54,165 bases of DNA from a virus: IMG/VR virus record IMGVR_UViG_3300044846_002556, positions 1-54,165 of that record; one strand, 5' to 3'. Positions 6,519-13,843 of the stretch are shown here, piece after piece. Each line of letters opens with the position of its first letter. Within the stretch, counting starts at the first letter, position 1. A program made the position numbers and the translations under genes. A model generated the notes under the pieces. It was not told the origin of the DNA. It made no database searches and worked only from the letters and a program-made list of their open reading frames with translations.

Positions 6519-7947
6519 TCTTTTGCTCCTTTTGCATGGACGATGCTTTGCGTAAAACACGAGAGTGATTGAGGGCTCGCCTCGCGTTCGCCACGTAGTC
6601 ATCGTCAATCTCGAGGCCAAGAACATACTCGGCACCAAGGGCTTCGGCTGCGCGAAGGGATGATCCGCCTCCGCATGTCGGGTCCAGCATACGAGTGTTG
6701 CTGTCCACGAACATTTGTAGGAAGTGCTTTAGAACTGGCTCGGGTTTGGTGTGGGGATGGTTCTCCTTGTTTGTGGGGGACGCAATCGCATTACTGACGG
6801 GTTTCACCAACAGCCGATCCTCTCGGCTGGCGATTAGGGCCGTCTCGTAAATTCTTCTGGGCTCGCGCTTGGGATCAGGCACGATGCCTACGTTGTCGCT
6901 TTTGACCCAGATCAATGGGAAATTGCAGAACGAAAGCTGCGGGGCCAACTCGGCAAACATTTCGAGGGTTTTGGCTTGGATTTTGATGTCGCCAGATAGC
7001 CAAAAGACCAGATGCCCGCTGTGCGCCATGATGCGGTCGAGGTTGGTGCAAAGCGCGTGGATTAGTTTTTCGTAAACGTCCGCAGCGTCGTCGTAGTTGG
7101 ACCAAGACTTTTTGCCTGACCAAGCGCCGCCGAAAACATTCACGCCATAGGGGAAGTCGCAGTGGATGAGATTAAAGGGTTCGCCGCGATAGGCTGGAGC
7201 CCACTCCAAAAAGGACTGCTGGAGGATTGAAGCCTCGGCGGGGGTGATTAGGGGCGCATGTCGGGCACTTTTAGCGGGCGCATCCGGGGATAGGCCGGAG
7301 GATTGATTTTCCGGGGCCGTGGTTGCGTTCAATAGGTCGTCTAGGGGGTCTATACCGGATTGACCCGAAAGCCTATCAGCGACCGCCTCTGTGGCTGTTG
7401 ACAATAGATTGCTAACGGCGTCCGCCGCCACCCGTTCATCCTCTCGCGAGATAAAATTATACGCCCGCGTTGCCGACTCCATCTGGCGCACGTTGTCCCG
7501 GTAAAGTTCCTTGGCGACCCGGCAGCATCGCTGCACCCACGCCGGGGAATACCCCAGGTTTTCGGCGGTCTTTGTGTAATTCCACTCAGGGCCGTTCTGC
7601 TGACCCAGCACTTCATGCAATCCGGCCATCGCCAAACACTGGTCCTGCCAGCCCAAATCTTTGCGGCGCAGATTTTCTTCAAATTCCACAACCCGCTGCT
7701 CGATGGGGGAAAGTTCTGTCAGCAAATGGGCGGGGATTGTGTCGCGACCCAGTTTGGTGCTGGCCGTGTAGCGCCGTTCACCGGCTACAAGTTTGTAAGG
7801 TTGCCCTGCGGGGCCTTCCTCCGGCAAAACAATAATCGGCACCAGCACACCATTGCGCGGAATGCTTTCAAGCAGATCGTCAACGATGATTTCTTTCCGC
7901 TGGCGACTGGCGCGGTCAATCCAAATGTCTTTGAGGGCGATTTCCAT
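6496..7947 (-). CDS. ParB-like domain fused to a DNA amino-methyltransferase
   Basis: 483 residues. Residues 1-100 are a ParB/Srx-fold domain with LVAGERRYTAS (GERR 56-59) and NLRRKDL, followed by a KorB-like helical segment to about 190. A low-complexity linker leads to a methyltransferase (about 235-465) with motif IV CDFPYGVN (264-267, DFPY rather than the usual DPPY) and motif I DPTCGGGSS (422-430), order IV before I, which is the beta-class arrangement. The likely product is a base-methylated adenine or cytosine, perhaps for anti-restriction. Target site is unknown. ATG 7947 is preceded by a hairpin that separates it from the ssDNA-binding candidate. Confidence 0.8.
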   Translation of the reverse strand: MEIALKDIWIDRASRQRKEIIVDDLLESIPRNGVLVPIIVLPEEGPAGQPYKLVAGERRYTASTKLGRDTIPAHLLTELSPIEQRVVEFEENLRRKDLGWQDQCLAMAGLHEVLGQQNGPEWNYTKTAENLGYSPAWVQRCCRVAKELYRDNVRQMESATRAYNFISREDERVAADAVSNLLSTATEAVADRLSGQSGIDPLDDLLNATTAPENQSSGLSPDAPAKSARHAPLITPAEASILQQSFLEWAPAYRGEPFNLIHCDFPYGVNVFGGAWSGKKSWSNYDDAADVYEKLIHALCTNLDRIMAHSGHLVFWLSGDIKIQAKTLEMFAELAPQLSFCNFPLIWVKSDNVGIVPDPKREPRRIYETALIASREDRLLVKPVSNAIASPTNKENHPHTKPEPVLKHFLQMFVDSNTRMLDPTCGGGSSLRAAEALGAEYVLGLEIDDDYVANARRALNHSRVLRKASSMQKEQKNDTGKSS

Positions 7948-7970
7948 TTGTAAATTCCTGACAGGTGAGT

Positions 7971-7999
7971 GGGGGAGGCAAAAGGCTCCTGCCTCCCCC
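7971..7999 (-). terminator. Hairpin between leftward genes
   Basis: GGGGGAGGCA (7971-7980) and TGCCTCCCCC (7990-7999) form a perfect 10-bp stem with a 9-base loop. It lies in the 78-bp gap between the ssDNA-binding candidate and the ParB-methyltransferase gene. There is no clear T-run, so it may be a partial terminator or an mRNA-processing or stability element. Confidence 0.5.
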
Positions 8000-8025
8000 G
8001 TTGTTAGGCCAAGGGCCTGTGGCGA

Positions 8026-8463
8026 TTACGCCTCGCCCTTCACGCTCTTGATGTTGTTACGCGGCGGATCATCCGGGCGCTCCGGGTTAAAACGCTGCGT
8101 GATGTAAGCAAGAACGCTCTGTCCAACGGCCTCCGGGATCAACTCGTCAAAAGAAGAACCTTCGGTCTGGAGTCCGAGGCTGACGAGAAAATCTTTCAAG
8201 CGAAAGCGAGCGTCCGGCGTGAGGTAAAAGTCCGTGGACAGCTTGCGGCTCGACAGGTCAATGTCCGCGAGGTCCTTCGGGTCAACGTCATCGCTGGCCG
8301 AATGGAACTTCAAACCAAAACGCACGTAAGGGGTTTTGTTCTTGTTATTGTCTCCGTATTCGAAAGAAGCGATAGTGCCGTGATAAGTGCCTTCGGGGAG
8401 AGCGAGAGGAGCCTTGACATCATCGAGTTTGGTTGAGAGCAGTTCTTTGAAATTAACAGACAT
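8026..8463 (-). CDS. Putative ssDNA-binding protein of a phage recombination module
   Basis: 145 residues. It begins NFKELLSTKLDDVKAPLALPEGTYHGTI and contains YVRFGLKFHS and DFYLTPDARFRLKDFLVSLG. This resembles small phage proteins of the DUF669 type found beside RecA-like ATPases and RecB-like nucleases, which are often considered single-strand binding proteins. The neighbours here are exactly those two genes. No acidic C-terminal tail is present (it ends SVKGEA), although several other leftward proteins do carry one. A substrate-binding fold is not proven; the assignment rests on context and overall look. Confidence 0.5.
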   Translation of the reverse strand: MSVNFKELLSTKLDDVKAPLALPEGTYHGTIASFEYGDNNKNKTPYVRFGLKFHSASDDVDPKDLADIDLSSRKLSTDFYLTPDARFRLKDFLVSLGLQTEGSSFDELIPEAVGQSVLAYITQRFNPERPDDPPRNNIKSVKGEA

Positions 8464-8501
8464 GGTTTACTCCATAGTGATATGCCCCGTGAGGGGCGAG
8501 C

Positions 8502-8521
8502 ATTGACGCATTCGCGTCAAT
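8502..8521. terminator. Hairpin overlapping the end of the ATPase gene
   Basis: ATTGACGC (8502-8509) and GCGTCAAT (8514-8521) form an 8-bp stem with loop ATTC. A second, shorter hairpin, GCCCC and GGGGC, lies just beyond at about 8484-8497. They fill the gap between the ATPase and the ssDNA-binding candidate. No T-run; function as a weak terminator or processing site is a guess. Confidence 0.35.
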
Positions 8522-9320
8522 TCCTGACAGCTGCGAAATAGTCGGCTAGACCTGTTTCGAGCGGATAAGATGGCTGCACTTTAGACGGCGCAGTATTCTT
8601 GCATTCAATCGTGCCTTGAGAGGTCGTGAAAATCTGGCGCTTGAGCGATGTCCCACGACCGGAACTTTGGGCGAGCAGGACTGTGTTGAAATAACGTCCG
8701 ACTTTCGGAGGTAACGCTTTTCCCAAGGTGTTAGGATAGTAACGCTCCGGCCCACTATCATCTCCCATCGGTTTGATGTGGCAGTTGATTATGACATTGC
8801 ATTTTACGGACTCGTCGTAGAGCATACGCAGAAGGTTCTCGACCAAAACCTGAGCCAAACCCCAATCGCTTTGATGCGGGTGTTGACCAAGTCTCCCGTT
8901 CATGGCGAGGATGTATGAAAGCGCAGCGTCGGAAAGCATTGTCAGGCTGTCAATCACGAGGACTGTTTTGCTGTCCCATGTGGTAATGGGGCCGAGGTTC
9001 GTGTCGCCGTCTTTCCATTCGCCCAACATGCCTGCAGTGCGCTGCCAAACGCTGGCCTTTGCGGGGATCAATTTGCCGCCGACGTTTTTCATGGGCTCTG
9101 TGATCGTCACGTAGTCCACGTTCGCAATGCAGTCCTTTGCATAGCGGCCTGATGTGAGCAGGTCGCGCAGCACGTCCACGCCGTTGTCGAGGTCGAGGAT
9201 GCGAACTTTGTAACCGGCGGCTGCAAGGGACGCCAAAGCTCCTGTTTTGCCCGAGCCACTGTCACCTACAAAAAGTAGTTTGGTTGTGTCTGCGGAATGA
9301 TGATCTTTGAGGGAAGGCAT
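8517..9320 (-). CDS. RecA-like (Sak4-type) ATPase
   Basis: 267 residues with Walker A GDSGSGKT (19-26), a RecA-like second strand (VRILDLDNGVDVLRDLL) and a Walker B region (TVLVIDSLTMLSDAAL). NVIINCHIK and the region near ALPPKVGRYFN fit AAA_24/Sak4 single-strand annealing ATPases found in many phages. ATG 9320 is chosen because AAGGA is about eight bases upstream and the stop of the preceding small gene overlaps it (TAATG); a longer frame to 9407 would overlap that gene. Role: single-strand annealing or strand exchange together with the adjacent nuclease and ssDNA-binding candidate. Confidence 0.8.
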   Translation of the reverse strand: MPSLKDHHSADTTKLLFVGDSGSGKTGALASLAAAGYKVRILDLDNGVDVLRDLLTSGRYAKDCIANVDYVTITEPMKNVGGKLIPAKASVWQRTAGMLGEWKDGDTNLGPITTWDSKTVLVIDSLTMLSDAALSYILAMNGRLGQHPHQSDWGLAQVLVENLLRMLYDESVKCNVIINCHIKPMGDDSGPERYYPNTLGKALPPKVGRYFNTVLLAQSSGRGTSLKRQIFTTSQGTIECKNTAPSKVQPSYPLETGLADYFAAVRN

Positions 9321-9496
9321 TACTTTTTGTCCTTCTTGCTGCCTAAAGTCTGTTCGGCATGATTTAACGCGGTGTGGAGCGCTTCGGCTTGCGCTCTTGT
9401 TTCGCACGAAGCAAACAGGCGATAGCTTCCGTCTCGCTGCTCAACAAGAATGTGATAATGAGTGTTGCAATCAGGCTCGAAGATTATGAATTTCAT
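9320..9496 (-). CDS. Small conserved-type protein, 58 residues
   Basis: ATG 9496 to a TAA that shares its last base with the ATPase start. AGGAG lies six bases upstream of the ATG. The product begins MKFIIFEPDCNTHYHILVEQ and contains SYRLFASCETRAQAEALHTALN, a two-part layout of a beta-rich start and a helix seen in many small phage proteins. It ends in a lysine-rich tail. Translational coupling to both neighbours (ATGA upstream, TAATG downstream) makes it a confident gene, but no function is known. Confidence 0.7.
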   Translation of the reverse strand: MKFIIFEPDCNTHYHILVEQRDGSYRLFASCETRAQAEALHTALNHAEQTLGSKKDKK

Positions 9497-9642
9497 GTCA
9501 GGCTCCTTTGAAGTGCGACTGATATTTGTTTGGCGAGGTTAAGGTTTGGCGTTGTGGCGACTGCGATCCAGTTCTGGGTTTTGCGATCAAAGACGATGAT
9601 TATGAAACCATCGTCAGAGTGTTGGGCAATGTGGACGCTCAT
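9493..9642 (-). CDS. Small protein, 49 residues
   Basis: ATG 9642 overlaps the stop of the nuclease gene (ATGA) and its own stop overlaps the next start (ATGA). The product begins MSVHIAQHSDDGFIIIVFDR and continues TQNWIAVATTPNLNLAKQI, and looks like a paralogue in layout of the following 58-residue protein (beta strands then a helix). It has no recognisable domain. Support comes from its fit between two coupled genes. Confidence 0.6.
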   Translation of the reverse strand: MSVHIAQHSDDGFIIIVFDRKTQNWIAVATTPNLNLAKQISVALQRSLT

Positions 9643-10583
9643 ATGTCACCACGAACTTGCAGAGGGTCCCAAATGCGTTTTGTAAAGTCAGCCCTTAACC
9701 ACTCATGCCTAACGCTGGGCGGAAGGCCGCAGATTTTGCGGAACGGACAGCCGCCATACATGCCGCATGATTTGTCGTTCATGGGCCAATAGTTCTGGGC
9801 GGCATACAATTCTGCAGTCGCAATGTATTGGCCGAGGTCGAAATACCATTCCTCAAGGCCAGACTCCGTGCGCGGAACGACTCCTCGCAAGAAGCGTGTA
9901 AAGGTCTGTGCGATCTGCGCGCCATCCACAATGATGCCTTCGATCTGCACGTTGTAAACGATCTTCCCTGCGATGGCGTAGAGCGACATCTGGTTGTCGG
10001 GCGTGAACTTGTCGAAGAACGACTGGTTGATTGTGCTTTTGGTGGTCTTGCGGTCGAGCACGAAGGCTTTGCCGTTTAGCGAGGCAAGGCGATCCAAGTG
10101 CCCGCAGAGCAAAATCGTCTCCCCGTTGCGGGATTGATAGCCGCTGTCGAAACGGAACGAAAGTTCGACCGCAGGCTTGCCATTCGCGAGGCGCACCGTT
10201 TCAATCGGATCGTCTTTGAACTGATCCAAATACCAAACGACCGATCGCAGGAGCGTCATGCGGTTTTTGTTCGGATCGTCTGAAAACCAAGGACGATTTT
10301 TTTTCTCGTCCCAGGTAATTGTCAACACATATTTAACCACTTCGCGCACAGCTTGGGCATAATCCATCCCGCCAAAGCGTAAATGGTCATATCGCTCAAG
10401 CGCGGAATGAAAATGCAGACCAAAAGTAAGGTGAACGGAAATTTCACGGGGCTGCCATCCTTCCAAGATGCTGAGTTGGTAGTAGCGCGGGCACGTCTTA
10501 AACGCACCGATTGATGTGGAGTCCCACGCAAACTGGAAGCGGGGGCTGATAAGCGAAAGGGAATTGTTGACAACTTCTGACAT
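9639..10583 (-). CDS. PD-(D/E)XK exonuclease with Fe-S cysteines (Cas4/RecB-like)
   Basis: 314 residues. The catalytic core is GHLDRLA (D164) and VLDRKTT (D177, K179), with QMSLYAIA after it as the usual QxxxY-like motif. Cys31 (CPRYYQ) and Cys273, Cys279 and Cys285 near the C-terminus (CGMYGGCPFRKIC) form the four-cysteine iron-sulfur pattern of Cas4/AddB-type nucleases. An early GLHFHSALE matches the conserved His of this group. It precedes the ATPase and the ssDNA-binding candidate, forming a recombination module. Role: DNA end resection to 3' tails, inferred. Confidence 0.88.
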   Translation of the reverse strand: MSEVVNNSLSLISPRFQFAWDSTSIGAFKTCPRYYQLSILEGWQPREISVHLTFGLHFHSALERYDHLRFGGMDYAQAVREVVKYVLTITWDEKKNRPWFSDDPNKNRMTLLRSVVWYLDQFKDDPIETVRLANGKPAVELSFRFDSGYQSRNGETILLCGHLDRLASLNGKAFVLDRKTTKSTINQSFFDKFTPDNQMSLYAIAGKIVYNVQIEGIIVDGAQIAQTFTRFLRGVVPRTESGLEEWYFDLGQYIATAELYAAQNYWPMNDKSCGMYGGCPFRKICGLPPSVRHEWLRADFTKRIWDPLQVRGDI

Positions 10584-10599
10584 GGGGAGTCCCTGTCTG

Positions 10600-10803
10600 T
10601 TAGGATTTGCGAGGATCAGAACCGACTTGGATCATGCGATAACCGTTGACCAGCATTTGCTGCACATTGTCGTGGTGGCCGCGAAGAAACATTGTGTGCG
10701 CGATTAAACGCTCGATCTTTTCACACGCCTCATCACCAAGCCACGTTGATGACTGCTGCCGAATGTCCTGCACAAGTGCGTCAAGTTCGTCTTTGGTCAG
10801 CAT
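10600..10803 (-). CDS. Hypothetical protein, 67 residues
   Basis: Begins MLTKDELDALVQDIRQQ and contains ACEKIERLIAHTMFLRGHHDNVQQML, so mostly helical. AAGGTG is just upstream of the ATG. It lies between the nuclease and a protein with an acidic Phe-ending tail, in the same orientation with short gaps. No domain recognised. Confidence 0.6.
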   Translation of the reverse strand: MLTKDELDALVQDIRQQSSTWLGDEACEKIERLIAHTMFLRGHHDNVQQMLVNGYRMIQVGSDPRKS

Positions 10804-10811
10804 AGGGCACC

Positions 10812-11102
10812 TTAAAAGTTCAAGTCGATGTCTTTGAGAAGATCGTCTGCGGAAAGGATCGGGCCTTTCTGGCGTGGAGTCTTTTTGACTTTCGGTGTCG
10901 CCTCTTGCGTTGCGAACTTTTCGCGTTGTGCTCGGAGGTATTCGATGATGCGGTCGGCCTCGGCGTCTGTGATCTGCGGGGCGCGGTTCATCAGTTCTTC
11001 AAGGCTCGCGGGGGAAGCCTCTGCCAAAAGGTCCGCGCCGTCAGTTGTTGCCTTCTCCGACGAGGGCTGTGATTGAGGGGTCGAAGGGGACTGGTTTTGC
11101 AT
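10812..11102 (-). CDS. Hypothetical protein with acidic C-terminal tail (DDLLKDIDLNF)
   Basis: 96 residues. The first 35 are Ser/Pro/Gln-rich and likely disordered; residues 36-65 (EELMNRAPQITDAEADRIIEYLRAQREKF in sense) look helical; a basic stretch follows (PKVKKTPRQKG). The end, SADDLLKDIDLNF, belongs to a group of acidic, Phe-terminated tails shared by several leftward genes. GGAG lies ten bases before the ATG, and the gene overlaps the ribbon-helix-helix gene by 62 bp. Function unknown. Confidence 0.65.
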   Translation of the reverse strand: MQNQSPSTPQSQPSSEKATTDGADLLAEASPASLEELMNRAPQITDAEADRIIEYLRAQREKFATQEATPKVKKTPRQKGPILSADDLLKDIDLNF

Positions 11103-11274
11103 TTGACTTTCGCTCCAAGTGCTGAATGTAAGCGTGAATGATTAGGCGAAGGGCTTTTGACCTACCGACTGTGCGAATGCCGGGGCGGCAGAAAAGCGCG
11201 TCGATTTTTTCCAGATCCTTCGTGTAAATGTGGAAATGGATTTTCGTGGTTTCGTCATCGAGGCGCGCAGCCAT
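11041..11274 (-). CDS. Ribbon-helix-helix-like small DNA-binding protein
   Basis: 77 residues. KIHFHIYTKDLEKIDALF is a plausible RHH strand plus helix 1, and VGRSKALRLIIHAYIQHLE is a plausible helix 2, giving a MetJ/Arc-type layout. AGGAG sits nine bases upstream of the ATG. A dimeric DNA-binding regulator is inferred. It is the only small regulator of this type seen in the leftward arm, so it is a candidate reader of the palindromes at 24.1-24.3 kb. Confidence 0.6.
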   Translation of the reverse strand: MAARLDDETTKIHFHIYTKDLEKIDALFCRPGIRTVGRSKALRLIIHAYIQHLERKSNAKPVPFDPSITALVGEGNN

Positions 11275-11275
11275 T

Positions 11276-11572
11276 TTAATCGTCTCCTAAAAGGTCGGCC
11301 AAATTGTAAAGTGGGCCGTCACCTGTGGGGTTTTGTTTGAGTGCCTCGCCCTGCGGGGGCTGGGAAGTGACTTGCGGCTTGTCGGTTTTGACGATCCAGA
11401 TGTGTGTGGGTGAGGTCGGGGAACGGGAGATTTGTAGAATGTCGAGATCAGGGTCTTTGCGTTTCGCGGTGTAAAGGCGCTGCAAGGACACTTGGTAGTT
11501 GCCCAGAAGCTCCACTTCAATTCCAAACTCGGAATGGTAGGCTTCGTATAGCAACTCTGCTTCCTTGCTCAT
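11276..11572 (-). CDS. Hypothetical protein ending LADLLGDD
   Basis: 98 residues starting MSKEAELLYEAYHSEFG, with AAGAGG as ribosome site. Contains GIEVELLGNYQVSLQRLY and HIWIVKT; the C-terminal 30 residues are Pro/Gln-rich and end PLYNLADLLGDD. The tail resembles the acidic tails of neighbouring genes but lacks the final Phe. The stop is one base from the next ATG. Function unknown. Confidence 0.65.
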   Translation of the reverse strand: MSKEAELLYEAYHSEFGIEVELLGNYQVSLQRLYTAKRKDPDLDILQISRSPTSPTHIWIVKTDKPQVTSQPPQGEALKQNPTGDGPLYNLADLLGDD

Positions 11573-11594
11573 TGCGACCTCTTGCAAAAAAGAA

Positions 11595-11612
11595 GCGGGG
11601 GCAGACCCCCGC
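11595..11612 (-). terminator. Intrinsic terminator, leftward
   Basis: GCGGGGG (11595-11601) and CCCCCGC (11606-11612) form a 7-bp GC stem with a 4-base loop. On the minus strand it is followed by TTCTTTTTTG, a good U-tract. It lies after the gene at 11734-12219 and before the gene at 11276-11572, dividing the leftward transcript. Confidence 0.75.
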
Positions 11613-11690
11613 TCGCCAGTAGTTTCGAAAGACCATCTTCTGGCTGACGGTCAGCGGGGAAGGGAGGAAACGAAAACCCCGCCTTTCAAA

Positions 11691-11726
11691 CGGGCAACCC
11701 AGACCAGCAGGACGCTGGGTTGCCCG
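11691..11726 (-). terminator. 10-bp inverted repeat after a leftward gene
   Basis: CGGGCAACCC (11691-11700) and GGGTTGCCCG (11717-11726) form a perfect stem with a 16-base loop, just past the stop of the gene at 11734. It has no U-tract, so it may protect the 3' end or add to the terminator at 11595-11612. Confidence 0.5.
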
Positions 11727-11733
11727 AAGGGCA

Positions 11734-12219
11734 TTAGGCGGCCTCGTCGAACAGGTCGGACAGAAGGTCGCCCGCCATCTTGCGGCTGGACTCAATACGG
11801 CGCGCAGCCTCGTCACGGATTTCTGGTTTGTGCTGCAGCACCTTGCCGACATACTCCGCAATCTGCTCGGCAGAATAGTCGCTCGGATTTCCACCCTTGC
11901 GGCGGATAGCGGCGAAAACCTGCTCCTTGGCGATTTTGTTCGCCTCTTTCGCAATCGGGTCGGCAGACGCCTTCGGGGTGCGAACGGCAAACTCGTAAGC
12001 ATCAGCGTAGGACTGAAACTCGGCGGACGCGGCAGTTGCATCAATCTCGCCCGACTCAGCGAGGCGCTTTAGCTTGGCAATGATCGAGGTGCGAATGTTG
12101 TCCGCAAGAACGTGGTTCAGCTTCTCGGCTTCGAGCGCGGTCAGGACATGGCCTTCAGCGTAGGGCTGATCGACGGAGACGTTGACGCCGTGCGGGAGTT
12201 TAAGATCGCGTTTTGACAT
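11734..12219 (-). CDS. Hypothetical mostly helical protein ending GDLLSDLFDEAA
   Basis: 161 residues. Predominantly helical, Ala- and Glu-rich: TALEAEKLNHVLADNIRT, AKEANKIAKEQVFAAIRR, SAEQIAEYVGKVLQHKP. No catalytic motif seen. The tail (KMAGDLLSDLFDEAA) has the same acidic DLLSD core as several other leftward proteins, but does not end in Phe. Hairpins lie on both sides, so it may be expressed as its own unit. Confidence 0.65.
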   Translation of the reverse strand: MSKRDLKLPHGVNVSVDQPYAEGHVLTALEAEKLNHVLADNIRTSIIAKLKRLAESGEIDATAASAEFQSYADAYEFAVRTPKASADPIAKEANKIAKEQVFAAIRRKGGNPSDYSAEQIAEYVGKVLQHKPEIRDEAARRIESSRKMAGDLLSDLFDEAA

Positions 12220-12237
12220 ATTACTGGTTCCTTAAAA

Positions 12238-12269
12238 GGCGCTATGCGCCGATTGATGGGCGTTCGCCC
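12238..12269 (-). terminator. Two hairpins upstream of the 161-residue gene
   Basis: GGCGC and GCGCC (12238-12250, loop TAT) are followed on the minus strand by TTTT, and GGGCG and CGCCC (12258-12269) form a second short stem. They lie in the leader of the gene at 11734-12219 and so act as a terminator or attenuator of leftward transcription. The wider gap 12220-12402 holds no gene that I can support. Confidence 0.5.
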
Positions 12270-12402
12270 CTTTTGCCATTGGATAGTGCCATCACCTTTG
12301 GCCCATTGCAAATGAAAAGTCACTCGCTGGGGATAAAATGTTAGGGCCATTTGATACACCCTAGCGAGGGGTGCTAACCGTGTGCCTTGCACCCGTCAGC
12401 CA

Positions 12403-12945
12403 TTACCAACCGTTCCAGCCGCAGAGGGCTATCAGCCGTCCGGGCTTTTTGATTTTCCACTTGGGCGCAGCTTTTTGGGCCTCGGTCAAAACATTGGGCT
12501 TGGGTGCAGGACGCTTCGCGTCTGGGGGTGTGCCCATTTCCGCACGACGCTGTGCGGCCTTTGCAGCTGACGCTCTGACGGCTTTAACTTGTGCTTCGCG
12601 GCGTTGCTGCAGGCGTCTGGCTTTTTGTTCTTCTGTAAGCACAGGCTTGCGTTTGTCACGAGAAACCTTTGCGTTCGCAAGTTGGCGTTCACGAAATTCT
12701 GGGTCATTTGCGTAGCGTTCCTTCCGACGCGCTGCACGTTGTTCTTTGTTCTCACGGTTCCAGCGACGGTTTGCTTCACGGCGCTTTTCTAAACCTGCCG
12801 CTTTCTTTTCCTCACGGAGTCGCTCGAGTTCTGCCAATGTCTCAGGCGGAAGGTCGAGTCCTTTCTTGCGTAAGCGATAGCGGGCGGAGTGCAGCTTTGC
12901 GCGCTCTTTGTTTTGCTCCCGCCATGATTTTTTATCGAATGGCAT
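12403..12945 (-). CDS. Highly basic Arg/Lys-rich helical protein
   Basis: 180 residues from ATG 12945, with AAGGAG upstream. Begins MPFDKKSWREQNKERAKLHS and is dominated by Arg, Lys, Glu and Ala (REANRRWNRENKEQRAARR, KARRLQQRREAQVKAVRAS), so a long charged helix is likely. The ending (RLIALCGWNGW) is hydrophobic. It could bind nucleic acid, and resembles some phage proteins near HNH families, but no HNH site is visible. Function unknown. Confidence 0.65.
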   Translation of the reverse strand: MPFDKKSWREQNKERAKLHSARYRLRKKGLDLPPETLAELERLREEKKAAGLEKRREANRRWNRENKEQRAARRKERYANDPEFRERQLANAKVSRDKRKPVLTEEQKARRLQQRREAQVKAVRASAAKAAQRRAEMGTPPDAKRPAPKPNVLTEAQKAAPKWKIKKPGRLIALCGWNGW

Positions 12946-13108
12946 GAAACAACTCCTTCGGAACACAGGCGAAACCGATCTTGTAGCCGAGGCCACCTTG
13001 CTCGGACACAACTTTGCCTGCATTGTCACAGGCTTCTTTCGAAAGAAACTCGTGTGTCGTGATGGCGCTGCTTGTGCCAGCAAACCAGATGATTAAAACC
13101 CAGGGCAT
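12932..13108 (-). CDS. Small exported or membrane-anchored protein, 58 residues
   Basis: Begins MPWVLIIWFAGTSSAITTHEF, a signal-peptide-like start with a weak cleavage site (SSA-I). The rest (SKEACDNAGKVVSEQ, GFACVPK) has two cysteines in a pattern common to small phage proteins with one disulfide. GGAG is seven bases before the ATG, which is why this start is preferred to a longer frame. It overlaps the basic-protein gene by 14 bp. Function unknown. Confidence 0.6.
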   Translation of the reverse strand: MPWVLIIWFAGTSSAITTHEFLSKEACDNAGKVVSEQGGLGYKIGFACVPKELFHAIR

Positions 13109-13109
13109 T

Positions 13110-13283
13110 TTATTGCTCCGTCTTGCGGCCACGTTGGGCAATCGCGTATTCCACAAATGCTTCGTAAACGTAAGGGTCGAGATAAACAACATGATCTTCG
13201 TTATCTCGCGGGACGCGTAGACAGAATTGATAGCCGTCGAAAGAAACGTAAAGGCCGTCTCCGAGGTAGGTTTCTTTATCCAT
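13110..13283 (-). CDS. Conserved-type small phage protein, 57 residues
   Basis: Begins MDKETYLGDGLYVSFDGYQF and contains CLRVPRDNEDHVVYLDPYVYEAFVEYA. Proteins with the YLGDGLY, SFDG, LRxPR and VYLDP pattern are very widespread in phages and prophages. Fold and function are not known to me. GGAG is eight bases before the ATG. It overlaps the end of the coiled-coil gene by 8 bp, and one base separates its stop from the next ATG. Confidence 0.75.
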   Translation of the reverse strand: MDKETYLGDGLYVSFDGYQFCLRVPRDNEDHVVYLDPYVYEAFVEYAIAQRGRKTEQ

Positions 13284-13662
13284 GTTTATTCTCCAAAGCG
13301 GCGCGGGCGGCTTGCACTAAATTATCGTCCTCGCCGCAGTGTGCGTATTCCGCCAATTCGTCGGCCAATTCTTTAACGAGCGCTTCAAGTTCCGCGATGC
13401 GGGCTTTCAAGGCGTCAACGTCAACCGCCAGACGATGAACAGCGAGCATCTTTTCCAATTCCGCGATGCGCTGCCGCAGAGCATATTGCTCATCATACAA
13501 AGTTATCTTGTCATCTGTTTGCTTTTTGACAAAAGAAATCGCCTTATCACGCGCTTCTTCCAACTCCGCAATCCGCCGCTCCTTCGCCTCTAATGCGTCG
13601 GCGGCGGCTATCTGCCATATGTTTCCACTCTTTCTCAGATGAGCAATCAATTCGTCAGTCAT
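13276..13662 (-). CDS. Coiled-coil protein with RIAELE repeats
   Basis: 128 residues from ATG 13662. MTDELIAHLRKSG is followed by three RIAELE units (ERRIAELEEA, RQRIAELEKM, KARIAELEAL) and a helical C-terminus. It is a coiled coil. The start resembles the protein at 14224-14430 (MTDDLIKALQ, ARIAELENLL), so the two are probably paralogues, sharing short DNA repeats around 13386, 13453 and 14360. ATGA overlap with the upstream stop. Confidence 0.6.
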   Translation of the reverse strand: MTDELIAHLRKSGNIWQIAAADALEAKERRIAELEEARDKAISFVKKQTDDKITLYDEQYALRQRIAELEKMLAVHRLAVDVDALKARIAELEALVKELADELAEYAHCGEDDNLVQAARAALENKHG

Positions 13663-13817
13663 TCCTTCACCCCCAGATAAGCGGCGCTGGCGGCGCGGGC
13701 GGTGCACTTGGTGTGGTTGTCAGGGAAAGCCATTTCGTCAAACGCAGTCGTTAGGATGACGCCTATTATGCTACCTGCGATAAAGCCTATGAATATCTTA
13801 GAAAATGTCTCGCTCAT
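13659..13817 (-). CDS. Small membrane protein, 52 residues
   Basis: Begins MSETFSKIFIGFIAGSIIGVILTTAF, one membrane segment (about 8-25), then a short soluble tail DEMAFPDNHTKCTARAASAAYL. GGAG is six bases upstream. Its stop overlaps the next start (ATGA). Function unknown; topology suggests an inner-membrane anchor. Confidence 0.6.
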   Translation of the reverse strand: MSETFSKIFIGFIAGSIIGVILTTAFDEMAFPDNHTKCTARAASAAYLGVKE

Positions 13818-13843
13818 CACTTCTCTCCCGTATAAGCTGCGTG

